Shown here: piece after piece, positions 8,527-17,310 of the stretch
Position numbering within the stretch: the first letter of the stretch is position 1
Layout: the number at the start of each line of letters is the position of its first letter
Assembly: GCA_951812505.1 (NCBI GenBank)
Contig: CATOSI010000005.1
Coordinates: 124,001-188,000, forward strand
Direction of reading: 5' to 3'
DNA: 64,000 bases
DNA from: an uncultured Dehalococcoidia bacterium
Lineage (GTDB): Bacteria > Chloroflexota > Dehalococcoidia > Lucifugimonadales > UBA1123
Notes under the pieces: model-generated
Database searches by the model: none
What the model saw: the letters and a program-made list of their open reading frames with translations, nothing else
What the model was told of the DNA's origin: nothing
Position numbers and translations under genes: made by a program

Positions 8527-9414
8527 TTGACCACTGACACCGACATCCTAACTCCACAGGAACAACTCGCCAGAATCGTACGCGAGGAAACAGACGGCGG
8601 ACGATCCATCGTCCGCTTCTTCAGGCAGGTCGTCGAAGGCGAACTCCAACACGAAGGCTTCCAGCCCAACCACCGCATGGACTCGGCCAAAGAACTCGTC
8701 AAGATCGGTCTCACCGAGTTCCAGGACTACATAGACGCCAACGCCACTCCTACAAAGCGACGCAAGACCAGCCGACCGTCCACTGACCTCAACGAAATCT
8801 CCCCTGAGATTCTGCAGGCCCGCGAAGAACTCGCACAGTACGCAAGAGAACTCACTCAGGACGGCAGGACCGTCATCGAGATGTACACGGAAGTGATGGA
8901 AGGTCTGAGGAACGACGAGGACTTCAAGCCCCACCACCGCATAGCCGCTGGCAAGGAACTGCTTCTGCGTGGCTTCGGCCCTGTCTCTGCATGGCCCGAA
9001 CCCGAACCTGTCGAGAACACTCAGTCCCAGCCTGAGACCCGACCTGAACCCGGGCCCGCTGCTGCCGAGCCCCAGGCCCATCCCACCCTGACTCTGACTC
9101 CCACTGTCTCTGAGTACCTCTCCGAAGCGGTGGAAGCCTACGAGGAACAGAGTCCGCTCAGACAGCTGCTCCCCCAGAACATCCTGGACATAGTGGACAG
9201 CGACGATCCTCTGGACGACTGTCCCTGCGCCATAGCCGAAGATGAAGGCAGAGACATCCCCTGTCCCGAAAACGAGGAATGTCCCTACTACGGCATCGAG
9301 TTTCCCAAGTTCAGCGAAGAGGACACAGAGCGAATCAAGGAACAAGCCCTGCGCGGTCTCCAGATGCGCGCCGAGTTGATGGGACTCACCAACCCCTCCG
9401 AAGAAGATCCCTGA
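8527..9414 (+). CDS. Unknown protein with two internal repeats and a four-Cys patch
   Basis: A 295-residue acidic protein that I cannot assign. Two related segments are visible: about 20-64 (REETDGGRSIV ... HRMDSAKELVKIGL) and 106-152 (RELTQDGRTVI ... HHRIAAGKELLLRGFG). The second half of each ends in a K-E-L-hydrophobic-x-x-G pattern like helices in small DNA-binding proteins. A Pro/Glu-rich linker (155-190) follows, then a helical stretch and a Cys cluster (C232, C234, C246, C252) that could bind a metal. The start is uncertain: TTG at 8527 after an A/T-rich stretch; the next in-frame ATG is near codon 51 and would remove the first repeat. Both flanks carry PaREP1-like paralogues on the other strand. 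Confidence 0.7.
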   Translation: MTTDTDILTPQEQLARIVREETDGGRSIVRFFRQVVEGELQHEGFQPNHRMDSAKELVKIGLTEFQDYIDANATPTKRRKTSRPSTDLNEISPEILQAREELAQYARELTQDGRTVIEMYTEVMEGLRNDEDFKPHHRIAAGKELLLRGFGPVSAWPEPEPVENTQSQPETRPEPGPAAAEPQAHPTLTLTPTVSEYLSEAVEAYEEQSPLRQLLPQNILDIVDSDDPLDDCPCAIAEDEGRDIPCPENEECPYYGIEFPKFSEEDTERIKEQALRGLQMRAELMGLTNPSEEDP

Positions 9415-9708
9415 CCGCCAACAGCGCCAGATACAATACCATCATGGTACGCGAAGGGAGACCTTCGCATAACCACCGTCATTCCTGTGAAGCCTGTCCT
9501 CGTGAAGACGGGGAACGGGAACCCCGAAGGGCTCGCCGCCAGGCAATCCAGGGGTGGAGGGGCGATCCACGCAGCTATGAATTCGCCTATCTGCTCATCC
9601 ACTCAGACCTCGGAGACGAAGTGGACCAGAGTTTCGCAAAGGTCTCCGAAGGCGGCAATCCAGGTGTGGGGGTAGGCCGATAATTGGCAAAACTAACTGG
9701 ACGCAGTA
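9415..9708. other. Intergenic segment with degenerate repeat sequence
   Basis: About 290 bp without a supported gene. It holds a TACAAT at 9432-9437 six bases before an ATG at 9444, then a stretch with GTCATTCCTG and CAATCCAGGGG blocks of the kind that recur as interspersed repeats in this group of bacteria. The 79-codon frame starting at 9444 has low-complexity Arg/Glu-rich content over that repeat, so I do not call it a gene. Confidence 0.4.
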
Positions 9709-10119
9709 CTAGGATGAAGGTGATCGCGCCCCGTTAGCGACGCCGGATATATCACCCAGGTACTCGCGCACGTCCTCGGTTACAAACTCCTCGATCAACT
9801 CCTCCGGGCATTGGCCGTCGTAGAAGCAGTCCTGGTGAAGGATGTTCTTGGCAGCCAAGAACCGCGCCTGTAACCTGAGTGCGCGGATACGTCTGTTTCC
9901 CCTCTCGACTGCGCGTATGGCGTCCCGCCTGGCGTTTGTCCCTTCAGGGACGACCCGGCCCTGTGATTCCAACAGATCGTTCGCCCCCTGAGTCACAGCG
10001 CCCCACGCTTTCTCGGCGGCGTCTCGCAGCAGCAGGGCGTCTCCGGTCCTGCGCCAGTCCTGAAGTTCGCCAATCGCGTGGCCGTATAAGGCCCAAGCGT
10101 CTTCTAAATGACGTCCCAT
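9709..10119 (-). CDS. PaREP1/DUF5618-like helical protein, paralogue 2
   Basis: A 136-residue paralogue of the protein at 7977-8375. The shared blocks are LEDAWALYxHAxGEL, RDAAEKAWGAVTQGAN, ESQGRVVPxGTNxRRD, CFYDGQCPxEL and DVREYLGDISGV. Conservation of both central and C-terminal blocks, with synonymous and conservative differences spread along the gene, indicates an old duplication with both copies kept under selection. It is divergent from the Lon-like protease gene across about 60 bp, so the two may share a regulatory region. The biochemical role is not known. Confidence 0.75.
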   Translation of the reverse strand: MGRHLEDAWALYGHAIGELQDWRRTGDALLLRDAAEKAWGAVTQGANDLLESQGRVVPEGTNARRDAIRAVERGNRRIRALRLQARFLAAKNILHQDCFYDGQCPEELIEEFVTEDVREYLGDISGVANGARSPSS

Positions 10120-10179
10120 TCCGGCTCTCCTAGCGTCCGTATCTCTTTAGGATTATACTTGATTTCATGGAGTGTGGCC

Positions 10180-12657
10180 ATGTCCATCAAGAGACTGAAA
10201 GTACCCGTCGAACGCCTGACGCGCGTCTGTGATCCCGACAGCCTGGGATTTGAGACGACTTCTGAGATTTCCCCTCTCGAAGGGACGATAGCCCAGGAAA
10301 GGGCCATAAGCGCGCTCGAACTGGGACTAGGAATTGAAGCCGACGGGTTCAACATATTCGTGTCCGGTGCTCCCGGCACGGGAAGGAACAATGCTCTCCA
10401 AGGCCACTTGGAGAAAGTAGCCACGGGTAAGCCCAGCCCCCCGGACTGGGGCTACCTGTACAACTTCCAGGATGCAACACAGCCAGTTTCGGTCGCGCTG
10501 CCCTGTGGCGAGATGCGAATCTTCGCCCGCGACATGGACGAGCTCATCCAAACCTGCCGCGCGGATATTCCCGCCGCGTTTGAGAGTGATGACTACACGC
10601 ATCGCGTCCAGGAGGTGGTGGATGAAATTCAGCGCGAGCGTCAGACAATCACTCAGAGGATCGAGGGAGAGGCACGTACGCGTGGATTCACTCTCTCATT
10701 CACACAAGTCGGCATAACGCCTGTGCCCTTGCATCCCGAAGGCAGAGGTTTGACGCAGGAAGAATTCGGGCGGCTGCCCAGGGAGGCACAGGAGGAAATT
10801 CGCTCGCGGTCGGAAGGGCTGCAACACACCTTGACTCACGCGATGTCCGAACTCCGAAGGCTGAATAAAGAAGCAGCCATACGCAGCCGCGATGTTGACG
10901 TGGAACTGGTCCGGTTCACTCTGAAGCCCATTGTTGACGAGCTTCAAGACAAATACCGCGAACACCCGGAATTGGTGGACTATCTGGACATGGTGGAAGT
11001 GGACATGGTGTCCAACATACAGGCGTTCAAGCCCACGGCGGACGGCGATGCGCTGCAGTTGCCAAGTGGAGTTGACAATTCTGGCGACGACTTCTTCACA
11101 CGCTACAGGGTCAACGACATAGTGGACAATACCTTTTGCGATGGCGCCCCCATCGTATTCGAGCACAATCCGACTTACTACAACCTGTTTGGGCGCATTG
11201 ACTATCGTGCTCGGATGGGTGCGATGGATACCGACCACACCATGATAAAGTCGGGCGCGATTCATCAAGCCAATGGCGGATACCTCGTAATTCAGGCGAA
11301 CGACCTTCTGGCCAACCCACTGTCCTGGGACACCCTCAAGCGTTCTCTCAGAAGCGGTGAGATTCGGGTTGAAAACATCGGCGAGCTCAACTCCGCATTC
11401 CCGACCTCTTCGATGCGCCCTCAGGCCATTCCGATGAACGCCAAGATAATCCTGGTGGGAAGTCCCCCGGTCCTTCGGCTGCTGCGAAATACCGATCCGG
11501 ACTTCAGGCGATATTTCAAGGTAGCGGCCGAGTTCGACACGGTGATGGAGCGAACATCGAAAAACGTAGGCAAGTATGCCGCGTTCATCGCGGGCCAGGT
11601 TTCAGAGAAGGGCATCAGACCTTTCGACAAGACCGGAGTTTCAGCCCTGGTGGATTACTCTACTCGCCTGACTCAGGATCAGGATAAGCTGACAACTCGC
11701 TTCATGAGCATCTCCGACATGATGAGCGAGGCCGACTACTGGGCGGGCAAGTACGGAGACGAAAGCGTTGACTCCAGACACGTAGCCCATGCGATAAGAG
11801 AGCGCAGATACCGTGCGAGTCTCGCCGAAGAGAGAATCCTGGAGTCTATTGAAAAGGACTCGGTGCATATCTCTACTCAAGGGAGCGTCGTTGGACAGGT
11901 GAATGGACTCGCTGTGTATTTCCGGGGAGACCACAACTTCGGCAGGCCCAGCAGGATTACGGCAAGCGTGTCGGTTGGCCGGGGCCAGGTCGTGAATGTT
12001 GAACGCGAGACCCGCATGAGCGGTCGCATCCACAACAAGGGGTTCATGATAATTCGGGGCTACCTGAACGGTAAATATGGGGGCCGGAGACCGCTTTCGA
12101 TGTCGGCCAGCATCACATTCGAGCAGACCTACAGCAACGTGGATGGAGACAGTGCCTCTTCTACGGAACTATATGCTCTCCTGTCGGCGCTTGCCGAGGT
12201 TCCGATAAAGCAGGGAATCGCCGTCACCGGTTCAGTCAACCAGACGGGAGAAGTCCAGGCCATTGGCGGAGCGACACACAAGATCGAAGGGTTTTTCAAG
12301 GTCTGTAAAGCCAAGGGACTCACAGGCGATCAGGGCGTCATCATACCAAGTGACAACATCCTTAATCTCGTGCTGGACCCGGATGTGGTCGAAGCCGTGC
12401 GCAATGGCGACTTCCACATATATGGTGTCTCCACGATAGATGAGGGAATAGAGATTCTCACCGGATTGGAGGCCGGTGAGAAGGGCGAAGACGGGAACTA
12501 CGCCGAAGGCACAATCCACTTTCTTGTAGAACGGCGGCTGGAAGAAATGAGCAGGAGCGCGCGCCGAACATCGACGTCCCCCAGCGAAACTCGATCCGAT
12601 TCCGGTGTTAATCAGGACGCATCGGACGACTCGGAAGATAGCGCGGATAGCAATTGA
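10180..12657 (+). CDS. Lon-like ATP-dependent protease (AAA_32/COG1067 type)
   Basis: An 825-residue protein with an N-terminal AAA ATPase and a C-terminal Lon protease domain. The P-loop is GAPGTGRNN (63-71): the usual Lys is Arg, common in this subfamily, but the following Thr/Ser is Asn. The proteolytic dyad is Ser658 in DGDSASS and Lys701 in GGATHKIEG; their spacing of 43 residues equals that of E. coli Lon. The family degrades or processes proteins and includes the E. coli YcbZ/LonH type; no membrane segment is seen. I prefer ATG 10180 (MSIKRLKVPVE) to an in-frame start 24 codons upstream, whose extra residues do not look like the family. A TTATAC box lies about 25 bp upstream. The last 35 residues are a disordered acidic Ser-rich tail. 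Confidence 0.88.
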   Translation: MSIKRLKVPVERLTRVCDPDSLGFETTSEISPLEGTIAQERAISALELGLGIEADGFNIFVSGAPGTGRNNALQGHLEKVATGKPSPPDWGYLYNFQDATQPVSVALPCGEMRIFARDMDELIQTCRADIPAAFESDDYTHRVQEVVDEIQRERQTITQRIEGEARTRGFTLSFTQVGITPVPLHPEGRGLTQEEFGRLPREAQEEIRSRSEGLQHTLTHAMSELRRLNKEAAIRSRDVDVELVRFTLKPIVDELQDKYREHPELVDYLDMVEVDMVSNIQAFKPTADGDALQLPSGVDNSGDDFFTRYRVNDIVDNTFCDGAPIVFEHNPTYYNLFGRIDYRARMGAMDTDHTMIKSGAIHQANGGYLVIQANDLLANPLSWDTLKRSLRSGEIRVENIGELNSAFPTSSMRPQAIPMNAKIILVGSPPVLRLLRNTDPDFRRYFKVAAEFDTVMERTSKNVGKYAAFIAGQVSEKGIRPFDKTGVSALVDYSTRLTQDQDKLTTRFMSISDMMSEADYWAGKYGDESVDSRHVAHAIRERRYRASLAEERILESIEKDSVHISTQGSVVGQVNGLAVYFRGDHNFGRPSRITASVSVGRGQVVNVERETRMSGRIHNKGFMIIRGYLNGKYGGRRPLSMSASITFEQTYSNVDGDSASSTELYALLSALAEVPIKQGIAVTGSVNQTGEVQAIGGATHKIEGFFKVCKAKGLTGDQGVIIPSDNILNLVLDPDVVEAVRNGDFHIYGVSTIDEGIEILTGLEAGEKGEDGNYAEGTIHFLVERRLEEMSRSARRTSTSPSETRSDSGVNQDASDDSEDSADSN

Positions 12658-12708
12658 AAGTGCTGCGAACCTGCGTCAAGTTAGTAAGCGCTTCCTGCGG
12701 CGCGAAAA

Positions 12709-12749
12709 TCCCCTCTCCCTTGACGGGAGAGGGCTAGGGTGAGGGTGAT
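12709..12749 (+). repeat. Interspersed hairpin repeat, copy 2
   Basis: A perfect 9-bp stem, CCCTCTCCC (12711-12719) with GGGAGAGGG (12725-12733), followed by CTAGGGTGAGGGTGA. Located 50 bp after the Lon-like gene, it could act as a 3'-end stabiliser or weak terminator. Confidence 0.65.
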
Positions 12750-12833
12750 TCCTTATACCGACCAAACCGGATACAGCATCCGGTGCTGCGCCTACCCTAA
12801 CGTGGCCTGCGCCAGTCTGCTAGAATCTTCCGC

Positions 12834-14147
12834 GTGAAAAATCTGAAACGCGTGGACTATTTCAACAATCCCATTTCCGCCTTCAGGAATACGTTCTATG
12901 GCTGGAAACTGGTGGCCCTTTCCGTGTTCATGCTGTCTCTGATGGCGCTGACCGTGTTCCAGGGTCTCGGGACTTTCCTTGTCGCCTTCGAGCGTCAGTT
13001 CGGCTGGACTCGCACCCAGATGTCGGGCGCGTTCGCCCTTGCACGGGCGGAGGGAGCTGTCCTGGGGCCTATCGAGGGCTGGCTGATAGACCGTCTGGGC
13101 AACCGGCGCATGATTCTCATTGGATACATAATCATGGGAATCGGTTTCCTGCTATTCTCTCAGGTAAACAGCCTGTGGCAGTTCTATGCCGTATTCGCGC
13201 TCATCACGCTTGGTTCTGGACTTGGCGGCTGGCTGGCGATGATAAGCATGGTGAACAACTGGTTCATCAGGCAGCGTTCGCTCGCAATCGCGGCAGCTAT
13301 GTCGGGAGTGCATGTCGGAGCCCTGATGGTATGGCCCTTGGCATTCGGCATAGACAACTACGGATTCCGATGGACCACTTTCGTCATCGGAGTGTTCCTG
13401 CTTATGATCATAGGGCCAGTGACCAAAGCGGTCCGAAATCGTCCTGAAGACATGGGTCTGCAGCCGGACGGAGACTTTGGAGCCAGCGCAAATCGCGGCC
13501 CTCGAGACCAGTCGGACGACGACGCCCCGGAGTTTACCGCCAAGCAGGCGCTCAGAACCAGAGCATTCTGGGCGCTGACTATCGTGCATCTCTCGTCAAG
13601 CATCTCGATTGTGACTCTCGCGCTGCACCTCGCCCCAAAACTGACGGACATGGGCTTTTCGCTGAGCGGCGCCGCGGTAATTCCAATAGTCTATACACTG
13701 GTAGCGCTGCCGGCGCAGTTCCTGGCAGGGTACGTTGCGGACAGATTTCCCAAGCCGCTGGTGACGTTCGTCTTCCTGGTATTTCAGGCGTCGGGGATCA
13801 TGGTCATCGCGTTTGCCGAAACCGCGCTGCTCGCTTACATATTCGCCTTGCTGTACGGAGTAGGATTCGGCGGTCGCATCCCACTGCTCACCGCGATTAG
13901 AGGCGACTACTTTGGCCGTAAGGCTTTCGCCACCATAATGGGTCTTTCTCAAGTCCCAAACAACATACTGATGATCTTTGCCCCGCTATTCGCCGGATTC
14001 ATGTACGATCTTCAACAGTCCTACTTCGTTCCATTCTTCACTTTCTCCATACTGGCATTCATGGGAGCCGCGCTCATGCTCACGGTGAAGAAGCCCGAAC
14101 TTAGTGAGTCCCCCGCTGCTAAGACTGTGGGGAGCGAGCGAGCATGA
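12834..14147 (+). CDS. Major facilitator superfamily transporter
   Basis: A 437-residue integral membrane protein with about 12 hydrophobic segments split into two halves by a charged loop (about residues 205-235). The MFS loop motif between helices 2 and 3 appears as GWLIDRLGNRRM, and the second half has its counterpart at GYVADRFPKP. The pattern matches monocarboxylate/oxalate-formate-type MFS proteins, but the substrate is unknown. The start is GTG at 12834. TAGAAT at 12821-12826 lies only seven bases upstream, which would give a leaderless mRNA. The stop overlaps the ATG of the next gene (ATGA), so the two products are probably made together. Confidence 0.85.
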   Translation: MKNLKRVDYFNNPISAFRNTFYGWKLVALSVFMLSLMALTVFQGLGTFLVAFERQFGWTRTQMSGAFALARAEGAVLGPIEGWLIDRLGNRRMILIGYIIMGIGFLLFSQVNSLWQFYAVFALITLGSGLGGWLAMISMVNNWFIRQRSLAIAAAMSGVHVGALMVWPLAFGIDNYGFRWTTFVIGVFLLMIIGPVTKAVRNRPEDMGLQPDGDFGASANRGPRDQSDDDAPEFTAKQALRTRAFWALTIVHLSSSISIVTLALHLAPKLTDMGFSLSGAAVIPIVYTLVALPAQFLAGYVADRFPKPLVTFVFLVFQASGIMVIAFAETALLAYIFALLYGVGFGGRIPLLTAIRGDYFGRKAFATIMGLSQVPNNILMIFAPLFAGFMYDLQQSYFVPFFTFSILAFMGAALMLTVKKPELSESPAAKTVGSERA

Positions 14148-14848
14148 GAGTGCTGGGACGCGAACTTGCGGACCCGTTCACGGAGTTCTGGGAGGAGCTT
14201 GCGCCGGAGCTGCCCGTCGTCGAGAGCGACGTCGAAAAGGGCCTCAGCGCAGTGTTCGGTGACCAGGGCGCCGACGCGACCGCGCCCTATGAACCCAGAT
14301 GGATGTCGCTGCCCGACGACGACCTCGCGTACCACGTAGCGCACGAAATCACACACCAAGTCCTGCTGAATCGCAAATATCCCAAGACGATGCGAGGTAT
14401 GGGTTACCCACCCGGATCGGCGGAGGCTCGAGTCGGCGAGGACCTCGAGGAGATGGTGCTGCACCCGTCGCTGGAAACGATCCTGGAGCCGTTTGGCTTC
14501 AGACACGAATTCATCCTGAACAGGATGTCGGAAGGAGCGATGGGCGGCCTGGCTTCCGCGCCGGTGCCGGGGTACGGAACGCCATGGCACGTCACCTGGG
14601 CAATCCGGTACTGCCTGCTCAGGATGGAACTGCCTCTGTATCTGTGGACGCCAATCGAGAACATATACTCCGAGCGCGCTCCCGATGCGATGGCGCTGGG
14701 GCGCGAACTCCTCGAGATCATGCTCGAAGTAGGTTGGGGAAGTCGTGAGCAGGCGCTTGAAGCGATGACCAGGACGCGGGACTGCCTCGGCCTGGACGTT
14801 CAGGACAAGGTACTTGTGTTGGACACGGGCAGCGGTCGCATCCTTTGA
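14144..14848 (+). CDS. Unknown HExxH-containing protein coupled to the MFS gene
   Basis: A 234-residue protein not recognised as a named family. It has a perfect zincin motif HEITH (67-71) in the helix DLAYHVAHEITHQVLL, and a downstream acidic block GEDLEEMVLHP (99-108) that could provide the third Glu ligand of a gluzincin-type metallopeptidase. There is no signal peptide or membrane segment, so it would act in the cytoplasm. It overlaps the transporter stop by four bases, indicating translational coupling and perhaps processing of an imported compound. Metallopeptidase activity is inference from the motif only. The last residues, KVLVLDTGSGRIL, look like a terminal beta hairpin. Confidence 0.75.
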   Translation: MRVLGRELADPFTEFWEELAPELPVVESDVEKGLSAVFGDQGADATAPYEPRWMSLPDDDLAYHVAHEITHQVLLNRKYPKTMRGMGYPPGSAEARVGEDLEEMVLHPSLETILEPFGFRHEFILNRMSEGAMGGLASAPVPGYGTPWHVTWAIRYCLLRMELPLYLWTPIENIYSERAPDAMALGRELLEIMLEVGWGSREQALEAMTRTRDCLGLDVQDKVLVLDTGSGRIL

Positions 14849-14898
14849 AGCGGAACGCAGTGGTTCCCAAAGAGACCTAACCGCTGCGAGTATCCGTG

Positions 14899-15852
14899 TT
14901 ACCTTCGGGGCGCTCCGGCCGTGTATATGTCCAGTGAGGACGCGACAATTGACGGATCGGGAACTTGTGCCACCGACTCATCTTTCCCTTCGTAATCGAG
15001 CGTATTGAGAACATGGCGCATCGCGTTTATCCGGGCGCGTTTCTTGTCATCGGACTTGATTATCGTCCACGGCGCGCCTTCCGAGTGAGTAAGCAGGAAC
15101 ATGGCTTCCTTAGCCTCGGTGTACTCTTCCCACTTATCTATGGACCGAATGTCCACAGCGCTTACCTTCCACTGCTTCAGCGGGTCATTGGCGCGCTGCT
15201 GGAATCGTCTGAGTTGCTCGTGGCGGCTGACCGAGAAGTATAGCTTGACGATGTTGATCCCGCTTTCTACTATCATCTTCTCGAGTATCGGGGCCTGTTG
15301 TATGAAGAGCCGATACTCTTGCTCGGATGAAAAGCCCATCACGCGCTCGACTCCGGCGCGGTTGTACCATGACCGGTCGAACAGCACGATTTCGCCAGCG
15401 GAGGGGAAGTGACTTATGTAGCGCTGGAAGTACCACTGTCCCTGCTCCACCTCGGAGGGCTTGTCCAGAGCGACGACGCGAGCGCCTCGCGGGTTCCAGT
15501 GCTCCATGAAACGTCGGATCGAGCCGCCCTTGCCCGCGGCGTCCCGTCCTTCGAAAATGATAATCAGTCGCTCGCCGACATCCCTTATCCAGTTCTGGAG
15601 CTTGACCAACTCAATCTGGAGCGGAAGAATCTGGGCATTGTACTCCCTATTGCCCATCTTCTGCGGGTAGGGATACAGGTTCTCGCGAAAGTATCGAATG
15701 CGGTTCTCGGCTCCTATATTGGGCGGATCTTCAATCGGTTTGGCATCGGTAATGATCGGAGCGTCATCCTGCGGGTCAAGCGCATCGCCGTTCACAGAAG
15801 CATTCATATCGTCGGCGCGATGTTCCTCGGTAACAAGCGTCTTTTCGTTCAT
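14899..15852 (-). CDS. Polyphosphate kinase 2 family protein
   Basis: A 317-residue PPK2 with the P-loop EGRDAAGKGG (101-110), the lid-region block HWNPRGARVVALDKPS and the Walker B block VLFDRSWYNRAGVE. PPK2 enzymes transfer phosphate between inorganic polyphosphate and nucleoside mono- or diphosphates; class and preferred nucleotide cannot be read reliably here. The first 45 residues are acidic and poorly conserved. An AGGTGG lies before the ATG. The gene stands alone, convergent with the HExxH gene and divergent from rsmD; a 24-bp palindrome lies about 60 bp upstream of the start. Confidence 0.92.
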   Translation of the reverse strand: MNEKTLVTEEHRADDMNASVNGDALDPQDDAPIITDAKPIEDPPNIGAENRIRYFRENLYPYPQKMGNREYNAQILPLQIELVKLQNWIRDVGERLIIIFEGRDAAGKGGSIRRFMEHWNPRGARVVALDKPSEVEQGQWYFQRYISHFPSAGEIVLFDRSWYNRAGVERVMGFSSEQEYRLFIQQAPILEKMIVESGINIVKLYFSVSRHEQLRRFQQRANDPLKQWKVSAVDIRSIDKWEEYTEAKEAMFLLTHSEGAPWTIIKSDDKKRARINAMRHVLNTLDYEGKDESVAQVPDPSIVASSLDIYTAGAPRR

Positions 15853-15913
15853 GGCACCACCTATCTTTCGAGCAAAGCTGGCAGAGGCTTCATCTCCCTA
15901 TGCTATTACAGGA

Positions 15914-15937
15914 ATTGCGGAAATGCAATTTCGCAAT
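15914..15937. promoter_or_regulatory. Near-perfect 24-bp palindrome upstream of ppk2
   Basis: ATTGCGGAAATGCA followed by ATTTCGCAAT: arms ATTGCG/CGCAAT with a nearly symmetrical centre. Position, about 60 bp upstream of the ppk2 ATG, fits an operator or a small stem-loop. The rest of the 15853-16216 gap (about 360 bp) holds GTGGTGGTGGGAAATGG near 15977 and A/T-rich sequence, but no gene that I can support. Confidence 0.35.
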
Positions 15938-16216
15938 CTTGGCATCTTGGCCTTTTACACGCAGACATCCCATAAGTGGTGGTGGGAAATGGTTTTTCCA
16001 ACGGTATTATGCTGGTTTCGCGCTTTCGCGGAGTGGCGAGCGTAAGTGCTGGCATGTCTTGCTCATGGCCCCTCCGATACATGCCCAACGCACCTTCTTT
16101 GCACATGTATAAAAGTTTTATCAAAAAGGTCGCAATTCTCCTTTCAGCCCAAAAACTACCGTGATAGCATCCTGAAACTTGGGGAATTAAGAATTGAAGA
16201 TGGTGTACCGGGAAGC

Positions 16217-16780
16217 GTGACCACTCGCATAAGCGGCGGAATTCATCGGGGACGCACTCTGAGAACTCCCTCCGTGGCAGGGCTGAGACCGACTTCGGAA
16301 AGGGTCCGAGCGGCCCTGTTTTCGATAATTGGTCCAGAGGCGGTGGAAGGCAAGCGAGTCGCCGACCTGTACGCGGGCACCGGAGCGCTGGGGCTGGATG
16401 CGTTGAGCAGGGGCGCGGAGTGGGTAAGTTTCGTGGAAAGGAACGGAAGGCTCTGTTCGACTATAAGAGAGCAGTTACGACTGCTTGAAATGGATGTGCA
16501 AGCCGGGGTGCACAGGGGAGCAGTCCTCAGGGTAGTCGAGGCTCTGCCGGGTGGATATGACCTTGTCATGGCGGATCCGCCCTACGACTCCAGCGAGTTG
16601 GCGGACCTGGTGGAGGCGCTTCAGTCGCCGAGGTTGCTGAACGCGGGCGGTCTGCTGGTACTGGAACATAGAGCGGATAACAAAGAAGAGTACGCAGTCG
16701 GAAGGTTTTCTCTAAAGACCTCCAGAACGTACGGGGATACAGGAATTACGATCTTGACGGCCGGAGTTGTGAATGGCTAA
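16217..16780 (+). CDS. rsmD: 16S rRNA (guanine-N2)-methyltransferase RsmD
   Basis: A 187-residue Rossmann-fold methyltransferase. It starts TTRISGGIHRGRTL, typical of RsmD, followed by RPTSERVRAALFSII, the SAM-binding block VADLYAGTGALGLDALSRGA and the catalytic motif MADPPYD. RsmD methylates G966 of 16S rRNA during small-subunit assembly. The open frame extends far upstream, but that part is A/T-rich and not family-like; GTG at 16217 places the conserved RISGG block where it belongs. It overlaps coaD by eight bases, the common rsmD-coaD pair. Confidence 0.9.
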   Translation: MTTRISGGIHRGRTLRTPSVAGLRPTSERVRAALFSIIGPEAVEGKRVADLYAGTGALGLDALSRGAEWVSFVERNGRLCSTIREQLRLLEMDVQAGVHRGAVLRVVEALPGGYDLVMADPPYDSSELADLVEALQSPRLLNAGGLLVLEHRADNKEEYAVGRFSLKTSRTYGDTGITILTAGVVNG

Positions 16781-17255
16781 AGCGATATACCCGGGCAGTT
16801 TCGACCCCGCTCACAATGGGCACATTGATATTGCCAGGCGAGCGGCGACAGTCTTCGACGAACTGGTGATTGCCGTTTACAAGTCGCCGCCTACCAAGAG
16901 GCTTATGTTCTCTACTGAAGAACGGGTAGAGATGTTCCAGGAATCGGTGAGTGACGTACCTAATATCAGCGTGGTGCCTTTCACGGGTCTCGCCCCGGTT
17001 GTGGCCCGCGAGAATGGGGCACAGTTCATAGTGCGGGGGCTGAGGGCAGGCCTCGACTTCGAGTTGGAATTCGAAATGGCGCTGATGTGGAGACATGTCG
17101 CGCCGGATATAGACGTTGTGTGCATCATGAGTTCGCTGGACTACCAGTTCGTGTATTCCAGCAGGATCAAAGAGGTCGCGTCGCTGGGCGCGGACGTTTC
17201 GGAGTTGGTGCCGCCGCATATCGCGGAAGCGCTGGCGAGCAGAATCAACGAATAG
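16773..17255 (+). CDS. coaD: Phosphopantetheine adenylyltransferase
   Basis: A 160-residue nucleotidyltransferase with the ATP-binding motif YPGSFDPAHNGH near the N-terminus, the IVRGLRAGLDFELEFEMA block, and the C-terminal YSSRIKEVASLGADVSELVPP block (usually SSS-x-x-KE). It makes dephospho-CoA from 4'-phosphopantetheine and ATP, the penultimate step of CoA synthesis. At a normally conserved Asn after the EMA block (MALMNR in many homologues) there is Trp (MALMWR), a mild deviation. The eight-base overlap with rsmD supports an operon, probably continuing into the coiled-coil gene 55 bp downstream. Confidence 0.93.
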   Translation: MAKAIYPGSFDPAHNGHIDIARRAATVFDELVIAVYKSPPTKRLMFSTEERVEMFQESVSDVPNISVVPFTGLAPVVARENGAQFIVRGLRAGLDFELEFEMALMWRHVAPDIDVVCIMSSLDYQFVYSSRIKEVASLGADVSELVPPHIAEALASRINE

Positions 17256-17310
17256 ACTTAATTGGACTTAATAGATACCTGAAATAGCGCTCAACAAGGA
17301 GGGACCCAGG

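Noticed and set aside
8548..9345. A 265-codon minus-strand frame opposite the two-repeat protein
   Set aside because: Phe/Leu/Gly-rich with no motif; the plus-strand frame has internal repeats at the protein level and better codon use. Not fully excluded.
9444..9683. A 79-codon frame preceded by TACAAT
   Set aside because: It overlies degenerate interspersed repeat sequence and has a low-complexity Arg/Glu composition.
14899..15852. Thymidylate kinase-like P-loop protein
   Set aside because: The combination EGRDAAGKGG, NPRGARVVALDKPS and DRSWYNRAGVE is specific to PPK2.
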